DNA of 64,000 nt from Caprella mutica (taxonomy: Eukaryota > Arthropoda > Malacostraca > Amphipoda > Caprellidae), in contig CANNZV010002620.1 of NCBI GenBank assembly GCA_947561585.1, positions 208,184 to 272,183 on the forward strand, read 5' to 3'. Of this stretch, positions 8,301-18,949 are shown one piece after another. A model generated the notes under the pieces. It did not search any database and was not told the DNA's origin. It saw only the letters and a list, made by a program, of their open reading frames with translations. Within the stretch, counting starts at the first letter, position 1. Every line of letters begins with the position of its first letter. Made by a program: the position numbers and the translations under genes.

Positions 8301-10835
8301 AGCAGACTGACTGTGTAGGTCTCTTATCCATGGGTAAGCAGACTGTCTGTGTAAAGCTCTTATCCATGGGTAAGTAGACTGACTGTGTAGGTCTCTTATC
8401 CATGGGTAAGCAGACTGACTGTGTAGGTCTCTTATCCATGGGTGAGCAGACTGACTGTGTAGGTCTCTTATTCATGGATAAGCAGACTGACTGTGTAGGT
8501 CTCTTATCCATGGGTAAGCAGACTGACTGTGTAGGTCTCTTATCCATGGGTAAGCAGACTGACTGTGTAGGTCTCTTATCCATGTGTAAGCAGACTGACT
8601 GTGTAGGTCTCTTATCCATGGGCAAGCAGACTGACTGTGTAGGTCTCTTATCCATGTGTAAGCAGACTGACTGTTTAGGTCTCTTATCCATGGGTAAGCA
8701 GACTGACTGTGTAGGTCTCTTATCCATGGGTAAGCAGACTGACTGTGTAGGTCTCTTATCCATGTGTAAGCAGACTGACTGTGTAGGTCTCTTATCCATG
8801 GGTAAGCAGACTGACTGTGTAGGTCTCTTATCCATGTGTAAGCAGACTGACTGTGTAGGTCTCTTATCCATGTGTAAGCAGACTGACTGTGTAGGTCTCT
8901 TATCCATGGGTAAGCAGACTGACTGTGTAGGTCTCTTATCCATGGGTAAGCAGACTGACTGTGTAGGTCTCTTATCCATGGGTAAGCAGACTGACTGTGT
9001 AGGTCTCTTATCCATGGGTAAGCAGACTGACTGTGTAGGTCTCTTATCCATGGGTAAGCAGACTGACTGTGTAGGTCTCTTATCCATGTGTAAGCAGACT
9101 GACTGTGTAGGTCTCTTATCCATGTGTAAGCAGACTGACTGTGTAGGTCTCTTATCCATGGGTAAGCAGACTGACTGTGTAGGTCTCTCATCCATGGGTA
9201 AGCAGACTGCCTTCACAGGTATCTTTTTGATGAGCAAACAGACTTTCTTATCCATGGATGTCAATTCTCTACCTCCATATCTTCGATGTTGTTGTTTTTA
9301 GTAGTCGATGTAGTGCATACTGCCTACTTTTACTAAGATTTTATTCTACAATAAGGTACACTACTCTCGCAAATTTCATTTTCACGCCATGGTCACGTCA
9401 AAGTATTTTCGATTAGCTGATTACCATACCCTATAGCCTATATAATACTGTATCCTGGTGTGAATAACATGAAAAGATTCATTACTGTTTTTATTGTGGC
9501 AATAAATAAATATTTTTTCGATAATTAACGCTCTTCGATTGTTTTAAAAACGATTTTAGAGTGTTCGTCTCATGACGTCAAGTACCCAACGTACTTCCAT
9601 TGTCCTAACTATATTTCAATTCTACTTACCGCTACGAAACCTAAATGGCAGCTCAAACACCTTTTGAAACAGAAATTTGTGAGAGTTATACTGTAACTTA
9701 TTGTAGTATAATATCTTTGCTTCTTCTGTACAAGAGACTACAACTCTATTACCATTCCTTTTTTCTGCATACATATATAAAATTTTAAAATTAACGAAAA
9801 CTATAAATATCTTTCCAGAGACAAGAATTGGAGCATTACTTCAGTGAAGAAAGAAAAGGACTCCTGTTTCTGGAAGCTTTGGAGAAGGAACTTTCAGAAT
9901 CTGCTCGATTGGAAACTGTAGTACTACTTGACGAGAAAAATATTGGGAATAGTGTTTTCGATATGAGACAAAAATATAAATACGTGAAAATACTGAAGGA
10001 GAGATTCAATAATATAAGCGCTTACAATGGAATTTTCGCGCTACATAATGGAATTCAAATGACTCATTTCAAGTTCATCTTCTCTCTAAAAAACGGAAAT
10101 ATTGATAGTAGTCGCATGCTCCGTTACCATCCACCTAACACAACCGGGATAGAATTTAAAGGAAAAGATTCCTCGATATTAGAGAAAATTCTTGAACTCA
10201 ATGGAGACTCTATCAGGGATGTGGCTTTTGAAGGCCTAATAACTTTTTCTCTCCTGAATTCATTGAGTAAATGTAAAGATTTAAGGCTACTTTATCTGAA
10301 GGGTGGCTTAAATGAACACCAAATCAGAAAAAACACAATTCCCAAAATTAGGTGCAGAAAGATTGACTTGACTGATTTAACGTATTCTTCAGCAGATGCT
10401 AACAATCAGTTAATAGCAGATCTGTTTTATTCTGCTCAATTAAGAAATCTTTATATTCCTATGCAGTACATGGTAGGTATAGAAAATATTTGGTCTGCAA
10501 CTCCCACTTTATCTTCACTGATTATTAAAGTGAAGCCATTTGACAATGTTCACTCGACACCATTCAATAATTTTTGCGATAAATTATTCATTGATCTCAA
10601 TAGAAAATCTTACCCAATATGTTCCATTTTCTTCCATTATATTGAAACGAGGGATAATATAAGAATTATAAGAAGTTCATTAGATCGAAATATGAGTAAT
10701 AAGAATTTCATTTTACATAAAGGTTCTGTGATTGCCAAAGATAAACGGATAGGAAATAATTCAATTCAGCCAAAGAGACCTAACTTGGGAGACACAAGAC
10801 ATTTTGCTAGGTTCCTAGACTATAGATATTTTTAA
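5382..10835 (+). CDS. F-box protein gene, copy A (three exons, 394 aa)
   Basis: Exons are 5382-5399, 7665-7814 and 9819-10835, joined in phase 0 at AAG|gtaagt, tcag|TGT, TCG|gtgagt and ccag|AGA. Exon 1 encodes only MSESNK. Exon 2 is a 50-residue F-box with LPDEIILKIL, the VSRRFNRLA helix and a YWRR tryptophan, the motif that binds Skp1 in SCF ubiquitin ligases. Exon 3 (338 aa) has weak leucine-rich-repeat segments such as LSKCKDLRLLYLKG and a family-conserved NNQLIADLFYS, and probably recognises a substrate. The start is chosen because the same M-x-E-S exon occurs in every copy. Intron 1 carries a 31-bp array, intron 2 the 36-bp array. The frame is intact, so this is the best candidate for a working member. 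The target is unknown; the gene structure is predicted from sequence and paralogue comparison only. Confidence 0.8.
5700..5770 (+). promoter_or_regulatory. Conserved intron-1 hairpin element (copy A)
   Basis: AACACTTTACCAGTTTCTAC, then a GGACTGG arm and a CCACGTG E-box-like core, are shared with intron 1 of copies C (26655-26755), D (44035-44110, reverse) and E (18415-18515). ACCAGT..ACTGGT can pair in C and D. It may be an ordinary duplicated intron segment or a conserved intronic signal. Confidence 0.4.
6386..7055 (+). repeat. 31-bp tandem array in intron 1 of copy A
   Basis: About twenty degenerate copies of a 31-bp unit with core TTAATTTGACCCTCTGGTAA followed by ATTGATCCCCG. Related arrays occur at 42130-42420 (in intron 1 of copy D, but opposite relative to the gene) and at 46430-46530. 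The flanks hold imperfect TACGTTTT / TACGTTTC words that could be a target duplication, so this may be a mobile array rather than a local satellite. Confidence 0.85.
7056..7664 (+). other. Remainder of intron 1 of copy A
   Basis: No gene. Near 7310-7368 a MITE-like right end is visible (GGAGCGTTGAAAACGCTC, then AGTGTGACATGGCCCTTA) without a recognisable partner. A pyrimidine-rich tract and tttcag precede exon 2. Confidence 0.5.
8010..9258 (+). repeat. 36-bp minisatellite in intron 2 of copy A (about 34 units)
   Basis: Unit: GTAAGCAGACTGACTG followed by TGTAGGTCTCTTATCCATGG. Each unit holds a 5' splice-site match (TGG|GTAAGC), CTGAC resembling a branch point, and a TAG|GT. One forward and two reverse frames have no stop codon, which creates long open frames (431 aa reverse, 299 aa forward); these should not be read as proteins. 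A variant unit with GTGTAAAGCTC appears twice, 180 bp apart, showing a five-unit duplication. Arrays of the same unit lie in intron 2 of copies B, C and D in gene-sense orientation. Confidence 0.95.
9259..9818 (+). other. Rest of intron 2 of copy A
   Basis: AT-rich, no gene or clear repeat. It ends in a weak pyrimidine tract and ctttccag at the exon 3 acceptor. Confidence 0.5.
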
Positions 10836-10840
10836 TACTA

Positions 10841-11017
10841 TAGTTGTCACAATATGCGTTTAAAATCATAGATCTCGAAAATATTATAGCCGGTGAGAAT
10901 TAAAGAGTATTGAATCGTTCTAAACCAGCGGTATATAGCATTAAACACCACTTCAGGTCGTTTCGTCTATAATATTTCCGGGATCTATGATTTTAAACGC
11001 ATATTGTCACAACCATA
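10841..11017. mobile_element. hAT-like MITE, TAGGGTTGTGACAAT family, copy 3
   Basis: Inverted ends of about 33 bp: TTGTCACAATATGCGTTTAA at the left and its complement at the right, with internal text shared with 3970 and 4619. It lies within a few bases of the stop codon of F-box copy A and so probably forms part of the 3' UTR. No convincing target duplication was found. Confidence 0.7.
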
Positions 11018-11169
11018 GATTCCTTATAGTTGGAGTTAGAATAAGTTAAGAGAAGAGTTTTTGTGATTTTACTTTTATGAAACTTTTAAATTCTTTAAAT
11101 AATTGTACAAAGAAATTAATAACGAAGGATGATTGAGGTAAACTGCATATATATATTTTCCAAAGGGTT

Positions 11170-11490
11170 TTGTATAATGAAGATCACAGGAGTAGTAATT
11201 TCACAAGTAACTCTAAAACTAGGGGTTTTTGGTTTTTTTCAAATTGGTTTTTTCAAAACCAATTTTATATATTGATCCATTTGAGTATTAGTGAAATAGC
11301 ATTTTGTATATATATATATATCATATATGTAGTACATGAGTATCCAAACAAGACTACAATGAGTCTTCAAAATACTGTACAAATATTCTAGGTCTTTCTC
11401 TATCCATTTTCTTGTTTCTTTCACCCCTCTACAGTACTGTGTATCTGTAGACACTGGGAGAACTTACGAACTATCGGGCTGTTACACATT
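11170..11490 (+). repeat. Duplicated 3' flank block (copy A)
   Basis: The block starts ATGAAGATCACAGG and ends GGGCTGTTACACATTTTC. It is repeated after copy B (22598-22905) and, inverted, after copy D (34440-34720). AATAAA near 11539 is a possible polyadenylation signal for copy A. Small open frames here are chance. Confidence 0.7.
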
Positions 11491-12400
11491 TTCAATCATA
11501 ACAACTGTATACAATTATGTAACCATCTGTTTTATTCAATAAATTTCAAAATTCACTAAAGAACTTTTATTTAAGCCCTTGAGATACATTATACTCTTGC
11601 CAATTTTGTGACTATGTACTATATATTAGTATCCTCTACAGTTCATTTTAGCAATATAAACACTTGAAAATACTCTATTTCTATATTGGTTTGGCCTTTT
11701 AGACCATTTTCTTTCAATTTCAATATTTTTCCATGAAAAAACAAGATTTATTTATCTTTTTCCCTTAATTTTAAGGTTCATTTCAAAGCAGGTAGCGGGT
11801 GGGGTGAGTGAGTGTGACGGCACGACTTTACTCTCCGTTTGTATGGTAAGATTTTGGTTTGTATTGGACCTGAAATTTAGAGAGTTTGTAGAATACAGAA
11901 CCAAATAAAGCTATTACTGGCTTGAAATTATCACAAATGCAGTATGTTAAATATTATGCTTGTAAGTTGCTGTTTATATTTAATGCAGGTACTTACATAT
12001 TTGTAGGTTATAAGCTAGAACAAAAATAAAGGCAGGTTTAAAATTAATATTTTCCAATAGAAACCCTAGATTTTCGGTTTTGAACTGTGATAAAAACGAC
12101 ATTCCTACATCAATTAGTTATTGCCCATCGTTTCTCGAATATTAAACAATCGAAGTACAAGTACGTACGATACGTACAAGTTTAACTAAACTTAGTCTTA
12201 TATACCAGTTCACGGTGTCGGCTCGTTTTATATGTGAAAGAAAACTTAACCAAGTTATTTCAACAGAGACTACGTCATTCTGCTTTCATGTCTAACTTCC
12301 TTAGTCAAAAAATTCTCTTTTGTTTCATATTATTTTAATAATATTTAATTCTATTCAACTGAGCAGTAATTTCAATTGAAATTATTACGAATGATAGTTA
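11491..12400. other. Intergenic stretch with duplicated CRE-like block
   Basis: No gene. The segment 11776-11935 (GGTAGCGGGTGGGGTGAGTG, then GTGTGACGGCACGAC) is repeated downstream of copy C (32620-32775) and shortened after copy B (25232-25305). In B and C the core is a perfect TGACGTCA palindrome; here it is TGACGGCA. It marks the far end of the duplicated unit. Confidence 0.55.
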
Positions 12401-12740
12401 GGTAATTCGTGTATATTTTTACTAGCTAAGATATGCCGAACCCAAATTATTTCGAGATTTCTTTTTTCAATGGTTTTGTCTATTACTGCTACTATATCTT
12501 AGACGGATGCTTTCTTATTGCTACTGGTTTCCCGATTTATTGCTTCTGACTAGTTGATCTGCTGCTACTATATCTTAGACGGTTTGTTTAGTTTTACTAG
12601 TTTCCCATCAGCTGCTGTTGCAGCAATATTTCATAGACTGCTACTATATATTTTATAATCTGATAACTACTGGTTTGCTTCTACTGATATTTTAAACATC
12701 CACTGCTTCTTGTTTAAACATCTGTGGATGCTGTTTTGAA
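12400..12740. repeat. Degenerate GCTACTATATCTTAGAC repeats
   Basis: Several imperfect repeats of GCTGCTACTATATCTTAGAC, TTGCTTCTGAC and ACTGGTTTCCC are interspersed over about 300 bp. No reading frame persists. Possibly an old tandem array. Confidence 0.45.
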
Positions 12741-13539
12741 CTACTGCTTCCAGTTATTCATATCCTACTTACATACGGTCACCTTACTCTACGAGTCTAC
12801 ACGAATCAACCTTCCAGGCTTCTATGTAGTATACGGTTTGTTCAATAATATAAAAATAATAACCTTTTGGATACGGATCGTCACCTGCTGATACATCAAA
12901 CTAGTCTCATATGTCTAGCCAGTTCGATTCATGCCTTCATTGGACTATCATACCAAGTGCTCACTTATCTATCTACTGAAGAACTCCACTTTTCGTCCTA
13001 ACTATGTGTTGAATATACTCACAGTTGAACCTCAAACACACACTCTTTGCAGAACTAACTTTCCTACCTCTGTACGATCCTTGATTGGGATCAGTGTAAA
13101 TTCATCGCGGGTAAATTCATCGCAGTAAATTCATCGCGGTAAATTCATCGCGGGTAAATCTATCGCAGTAAATTCATCGCGGTAAATTCATCGCATGGTA
13201 AATTCATCGCAGGGTAAATTCATCGAGTGGTAAATTCATCGCATGGTAAATTCATCGCATGGTAAATTCATCGCATGGTAATTTCATCGCAGGTAAATTC
13301 ATCGCATAATAAATCATTGATGACATTTAAAAGGAAGGTAGAGAGGTAAATAAAAGATGATTTTTTTTATTGAAACGTTACAAACAATATGGTGCACCGT
13401 CAATTGGGCCCAGGAATATTGGGCCCCAGGAAAATTGGTCCCCAGGACAATTGGGCCCACGACAATTGAGCTCCAAAACAATTGAACCCAGATAAAATTG
13501 GGCAAAAGACACAATAAAGAAGTGTTACTTTGTTATTAT

Positions 13540-14486
13540 TAGGGTAGTGACAATATTATCTTTGAAATATGTTTTATATTCTCTAAAAATATGTTTTATA
13601 TTCTCTAAAAATATGTTTTATATTCTCTAAAATATGTTTTATATTCTCTAAAAATATGTTTTATATTCTCTAAAAATATGTTTTATATTCTCTAAAAATA
13701 TGTTTTATATTCTCTAAAAATATGTTTTATATTCTCTAAAAATATGTTTTATATTCTCTAAAAATATGTTTTATATTCTCTAAAATATGTTTTATATTCT
13801 CTAAAAATATGTTTGTATTTTTTTTAATTCGTAGGTGTACATTAGCAAGCCCGTTAAATCACATTTGTATACTAATCTCATATTTCGGTGTAATGAAAAT
13901 CTTTGAAGTATTTAAATAATTTTTATTAACCAGAATCATGTCATGTGAATTTTAAAGATTTTGTTACATTGAACTACGAAAAATTGAAGAGTTGTAGGAA
14001 TAAAATGAGATTGTGAAAATACCTTTTGTAATACTAATTTATGAAACTCTTCTATATTGAACACTGAACAGTGAACAGGTTTCAACATTTTACATTAACT
14101 TTAATTCGACTTGTATGTTCCAATAATTTCAGCATGTCTTGGAAGGCCACGGCCTTCTTTATAAATACCCACATTCATATTTTCTATTGTCTCTTCATCT
14201 AAAATAGCTACATTCTTATTTTCTATTGGCTACATCCTAACTCATTCACTATACAGGAGTTAACTATAGAGATACTGTAACTAGGAAATATGTTGCCTAC
14301 ATGACCTATCTCAGAACAGAAAATTATAGTAATTTAAAAGAATAAAACCATTCATTCATGAAATGAATCTGTTCTAAGATATATATTTTTCATAACAAGA
14401 ACATTTTTTTCATATTATGAATATTCTATATTTTAATTATGCTCAAGACTATATTGTTATACCAAACGCATATTGTCACATACCTA
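13540..14486. mobile_element. hAT-like element, TAGGG..GTGACAAT family, nested
   Basis: Ends TAGGGTAGTGACAATAT and ATATTGTCACATACCTA; flanks GTTATTAT / GTTATTAC agree at 7 of 8 positions, an 8-bp target duplication. The empty site can be inferred from 1290-1330, where the same flanking sequence is uninterrupted. It contains a 22-bp array and no transposase. Confidence 0.7.
13565..13815 (+). repeat. 22-bp tandem array (AAATATGTTTTATATTCTCT)
   Basis: About eleven nearly perfect copies of AAATATGTTTTATATTCTCT plus AA, some one base shorter, inside the nested hAT-like element. The near identity suggests recent expansion. Confidence 0.9.
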
Positions 14487-15272
14487 GTTATTACGGTAGC
14501 AATGGTCTTTAATTAAAATGATACTGTAGACTCTGAAAAAATGGGTACATAATAATTGTCCGGGGTCCATTGGTCGTCTTGAGCCCAATTGTCTTGTGCC
14601 CAATTGTCGTGGCCCAATTATCGGTCCACGATATAATATATGTGCATGTTGCTAAAGCAAACCGTTAATATTAAAGATTAAATTCTATCGTTACATCTGC
14701 ACAAAAAAAAATATAAATTACCTTTAAAAAGATAAATTGTAATCAATACCTCTTAAATAATTAGAAAACCTGGTTCCCATTTACTGAGGCAATTATGCTT
14801 TGCTGATCATATTTTCAAAGAGGTACGTAGCATTAATAGTTATGTTGTTCTTCAAACTGAGTAGCTACCCAAATACGTAATAATATTATAAATTTAAATA
14901 AAAGAAAAATATGAATAACCATAAAATAATAAATTAATGCAAGTTTACCCACATATTAAATATTAATTGAATGATATACATGCGAAAATTATATGACATT
15001 CTATTACTAAAATCCAATCATTTAAAATAAACTAAAATCACTGATTTGTACAAACAAGTTACCTAATACAGCAAATATAAAGTAAGGTCGGCGCGATAAT
15101 TTGCAAAAAGTATATTTAAGTTTATCAATTTAATTTAATAATGTACCATGCGATGAATTTACCATGCGATGAATTTACTATGCGATGAATTTACCACGCG
15201 ATGAATTTACCATGCGATGAATTTACGGCGATGAATTTACCGGCGATGAATTTACCGGTTACCCCTTGATTG

Positions 15273-16160
15273 TGTACTCTCTCATTCTATAACTTACTAG
15301 AAAGAAATTAACTCGAAAGAAACAAATGCACCACCTTTAGAATCTTAAAACCCTACTGATGCATGAACATAAATATTGTAGGTTACTACAATTATATTTG
15401 ATGAAACAATTATTAGTATGAGAAAAAAATATGTGCCAGAATAGTCGGCAATTATTCTGAAGGACTTTTTTATTTAACTCAAATAGGATTTGTTTCCATT
15501 TCTTTCTATTTTATTCTCGTTTTCAGTTTCTCCAATTTCTTCGTCTTGGTTGATTGCGTTTTCATGCCTTCTATGTGATTCGAATAAATCTGACAAGATG
15601 CTTTTCAAACGAGGAGTCAGGTCACAGAATTGTAGTCTCTAGAAGTAGAATTTCCGACATGTGCCTCAATACAAAAGTGGATCGATGAAAATGCCGCAGA
15701 AATTTGAAAATATATTTCGTCGGAGACGTTTGTTTCTTCCTTCAAATTTCAAACTTGGACATCTTGAGCAGATTTCACTTGCATAGACTGAACAAAAAAC
15801 AAGGGTGGCGCTACTTCAAATAAATTAAAAGGGCAGTGATAATGAAAATGTTATTATATAGTTATTGTTATATAACTGTGAGAATTCATTCGTCTGAAAT
15901 ATAATGAACAACCAAACAAAATATATTATTTTTATGTAACTGTGTGGTTCGCCGCATTGGCAGGAATGACGCTGCAGTCTGCTTGTTAACAGAATCAGCT
16001 GTCTATTAACGAAATTGAAACAATAACAGTACTGTAGTTTAAATATACGTCAATGTTTAAGATAATTTTTATATATAAAGTAAATTCAATAAAAATTAAT
16101 CTGAAATGTGAATCAAGGCATAAAAACTTCAATAGAACATTAAAGATATCGCACGCATAC
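15273..16160. other. Gene-free stretch
   Basis: No convincing open frame. The more balanced composition near 15480-15800 was checked on both strands and has stops in all frames. Confidence 0.45.
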
Positions 16161-16520
16161 GCTATGTTAACAGTGTCACCTTTAAATTACCCCACTAGGT
16201 GGCGCTGTAGTTGAGAATTAAATAAGTAGATTTTCTTAAATCTGAATAATAAAAATAGAATAACAATATTTTCTTAATTAGGTACCAATATTCCTCTATC
16301 GATTCATCACCAAAGAGAGGTAAAGTTTGTCCAAATGTTCAGTGTCTCTTCAAGTTCATTCGCTATCGTATTGTAATCTTATCCAGGATGACTGAATGGA
16401 TAGCGATGCAAAAAACTGTTCAGTATGAGCGATTGTTCGAATCCTGAGTGTCGCATTTATGACAATTTTTCTAGATTAAAATACTGTAGTCTCCCAACAC
16501 TAAATTTTCTATGATTACGT
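16160..16520 (+). repeat. tRNA-like duplicon block upstream of orphan copy E
   Basis: Homologous to blocks before copies B (18950-19290), C (25365-25760) and D (45615-45960, reverse). The core (16382-16452) reads like a tRNA-derived sequence: GGATGACTGAATGGATAGCG resembles a D-arm/box A, and GTTCGAATCC is a near-perfect box B. It is probably a SINE captured in the ancestral duplication unit, since it keeps the same orientation and position before each gene. Confidence 0.6.
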
Positions 16521-16632
16521 CAGACATTGACTGTACATTGACTGCCACATTTTGGCATCACTTGTGCTTCTGCTATGCTACCTCCATCTTTATATACACT
16601 CAATGCTCTATTGTGAACAAGACATAATTACA

Positions 16633-16647
16633 ATGGATGAGTGTGAG
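16633..16647 (+). pseudogene. Orphan exon 1 of a fifth F-box copy (E)
   Basis: The family leader CTCTATTGTGAACAAGACA and start codon (ATG GAT GAG TGT GAG, then gtaagttga) are present. Intron-1 hairpin sequence follows at 18415-18515. No F-box exon or exon 3 exists before copy B begins at 19793, so the copy lost its body. It also lacks the TTAGGCCTA promoter repeat. Could in principle be an alternative first exon of copy B, 3.2 kb upstream; the donor phase (0) would allow it. Confidence 0.55.
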
Positions 16648-16808
16648 GTAAGTTGATTAGATAGACTTAGAAATGGAATCAGGTCGATTGGAGGTTTAAA
16701 TTCCATTTTTCCAAGTGTGGCGGGAAAGTCGTCAGTTTAGTGAGAATTTGAGAAAATGGCTCAGGTCGCCACATTTAAGATACTTTACAGAAAAAAATTG
16801 ACTTTCTA

Positions 16809-18143
16809 GGCTGCGCGCAGACCAAAAGCGTTTTCGCGTGAAGCGGGCAGGAAAGCTTGCGGGCATGAACCGTGCTACATGTTATTCCTATTGAACTGCG
16901 CACACACAAAGCATTAAGAGCGAGCGCGAAAGCTTGCATTAAAGCTTGAAAGCCTCAACTGACTCCCAAGATGGTTTCACGCTGCGCGAGAAGCAAGCAG
17001 TTACTTGCCAGATGTCACTTGGGGAGGGTGTGTGTATCTCCGCACCAAATAAAAATGATAACCACTGCAATTATACTTTAACGGTTATATTTTTTTCGCT
17101 TTTATTATTAACAGTTTAATTAATTAATATCATATGTTGATAGTTAATACTTAATACCAACAATTTTAGAGACAAGCATGGTTAAAAATATTATTTATTA
17201 CCTGGGTTTCGTATATTTCCATTATCTACGTAGATATTCGTTTTACGCTCACTTACAAATACTGTTTCCTATAATAAATAGAACTAAGAATACTGCATGT
17301 TTTAATATTTACTAGGTACCTACTACCTATGTTTACTACCTAATGTAATTAGGAAAACCAACCAAATAATTCATACCTATTTGTAAGATAAGTTCTAAGA
17401 TACGGGACTGTTACACATTTACGAACAAGTAATAAAAAACTAATGATTGCATGCAATGAGGGGTAAATAATAATTAAAATAGTTACCTAAGGTATATTGA
17501 TCATAATTAATAGTGTCCGAAAATGTGGAACCGTTCGATAATCCGGAACTTCCCAAGTCAGTACCTAAAACCTATATAGTCATAATATAGAATTGTAAAT
17601 AACTAATCATGTTTATTCTTAAATATAAATATTTATTTAAATTTACTTACAAAAAATTCAATCAAATAATAACACTACTAAACAATGAATTCAATCATTC
17701 ATATCTAAAATGATAATAATTATCAAATTTACTCCATATATCACAAATATTCTTTCTAATAACAGTCGCGAACACTTCGATTCCTGTGTTCGGGGACAAA
17801 AATACATTATATAAGTGAGGAATTGAGTTATTTTGTTTTGAATTAAGTTAAGTTTGATTATTTTAAGTTGAATTAAATACAAGTATATGTAAAGTTATAA
17901 TCAACCTGTTAATAAAAAGTGAAAAAAATATAACCGTTAAAGTATAATCGCAGTGGTTATCATTTTATTTGGTGCGGAGATACACATACCCTACCCGAGT
18001 GACATTTGGCAGGTAACTGCTTACTTCTCGCGCTGTGAATTCTCGCGTTTGGTGTGAGCCCCTCATGTTTTCACGCAAGCAAGCTTGCTTGCAAGCAAGC
18101 TTGCTTGCAAGCTCGCAATAACGCTTTTAGTTTGCGCGCAGCC
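16809..18143. mobile_element. Long-inverted-repeat element with TA flanks (1.3 kb)
   Basis: TA at 16807-16808 and 18144-18145 flanks ends starting GGCTGCGCGCA. The arms extend roughly 225-290 bp (to about 17100 and from about 17920), including TAACCGTTAAAGTATAAT and GCACCAAATAAAAATGATAA pairs. The right arm carries near-perfect palindromes of GCAAGCAAGCTTGCTTGC (18075-18112). The centre has no transposase. It shares GTCGCGAACACTTCGATTCC with 47609. It is inserted in what was intron 1 of orphan copy E. Confidence 0.75.
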
Positions 18144-18949
18144 TAATAGGTTCCTAGTGAAGATTTTACATTTGAAAACAACTGCAACTTATTTCACCTG
18201 TCGCACTCCAAAGTCGCCAATATACTGGCGACTTTGTCCACACATTGAAACATGGAGGTTTAACCACTACCAACTTATAAGAGGGATTATGTCCAATGAT
18301 AATGGAATATAATATAATGGAATACAAAGAGATACTTAGAGACGAAAAATCAATAATTTTCCTCTTCGTTCATATATATTTTGTTAATAATTAAAGCAAA
18401 AATATGTTTCTTGGAGAGCGCTTTACCAGTTTCTACAAACTGGTCCCTTTGTGGTGTACCACCACGTGTTAAGTTCTAGGTTCAGCAAAAAAGCATGAAT
18501 GTGCATATTTAGTTGTCGCAGGACTACGCGTTTCTGCCGAGGCTGCGGTTGAAATAAAAACAGGTTCGAGGAAAAGCATATTTATTTGATGACGTCTGTC
18601 TGGTGTACCGTAACTCAAATAATGTTGTTTATTTAGAAAAATAAAAATAAATGATCACAATATTCAAAGAATGTATTTAACTAATGCATGTATTTTTTAA
18701 ACGTTAAACTACTGTTTATTATAAATAAGATCTATTCATTGAAACTTAACATCAAATACCGTAAAACATATTTGATATCAAAGAATATGAGAAATAGATC
18801 AGTCTGCCAGCTAATAGGTAGGTAGAATTTTCTACGAGTAAGAAAATTACTAGTTTTCTATGAAATTTCTTTTAATGGGATACTGATACAAAAACATAGA
18901 AGATATAAATACAAAGAAAAGACTGAAATATAAAGTAAACTAGAATGCC

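Larger units (their letters stand above)
13088..15263. mobile_element. Foldback-like element with 9-bp target duplication (2.2 kb)
   Basis: The exact 9-bp direct repeat CCTTGATTG lies at 13079-13087 and 15264-15272. The left terminus (13095-13312) is a tandem array of GGTAAATTCATCGCA-type units; the right terminus (15145-15256) is the same unit inverted. Such tandem-repeat inverted termini and 9-bp duplications recall Drosophila FB elements and Mutator-type integration. Inside lies a second layer, CAATTGGGCCC repeats on both sides (13390-13505 and 14558-14635), and within that a hAT-like element. No transposase is visible, so it is non-autonomous. Confidence 0.8.

Noticed and set aside
8010..9258. 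CRISPR-like array
   Set aside because: No unique spacers: the whole 36-bp unit repeats. The context is a eukaryotic intron.
7969..9264. Long open frames over the 36-bp arrays (431 aa reverse and 299 aa forward here; similar at 28760-30065 and 20809-21136)
   Set aside because: The unit length is a multiple of three and three of six frames lack a stop, so long open frames on both strands follow automatically. The array is inside an intron with clear flanking exons.
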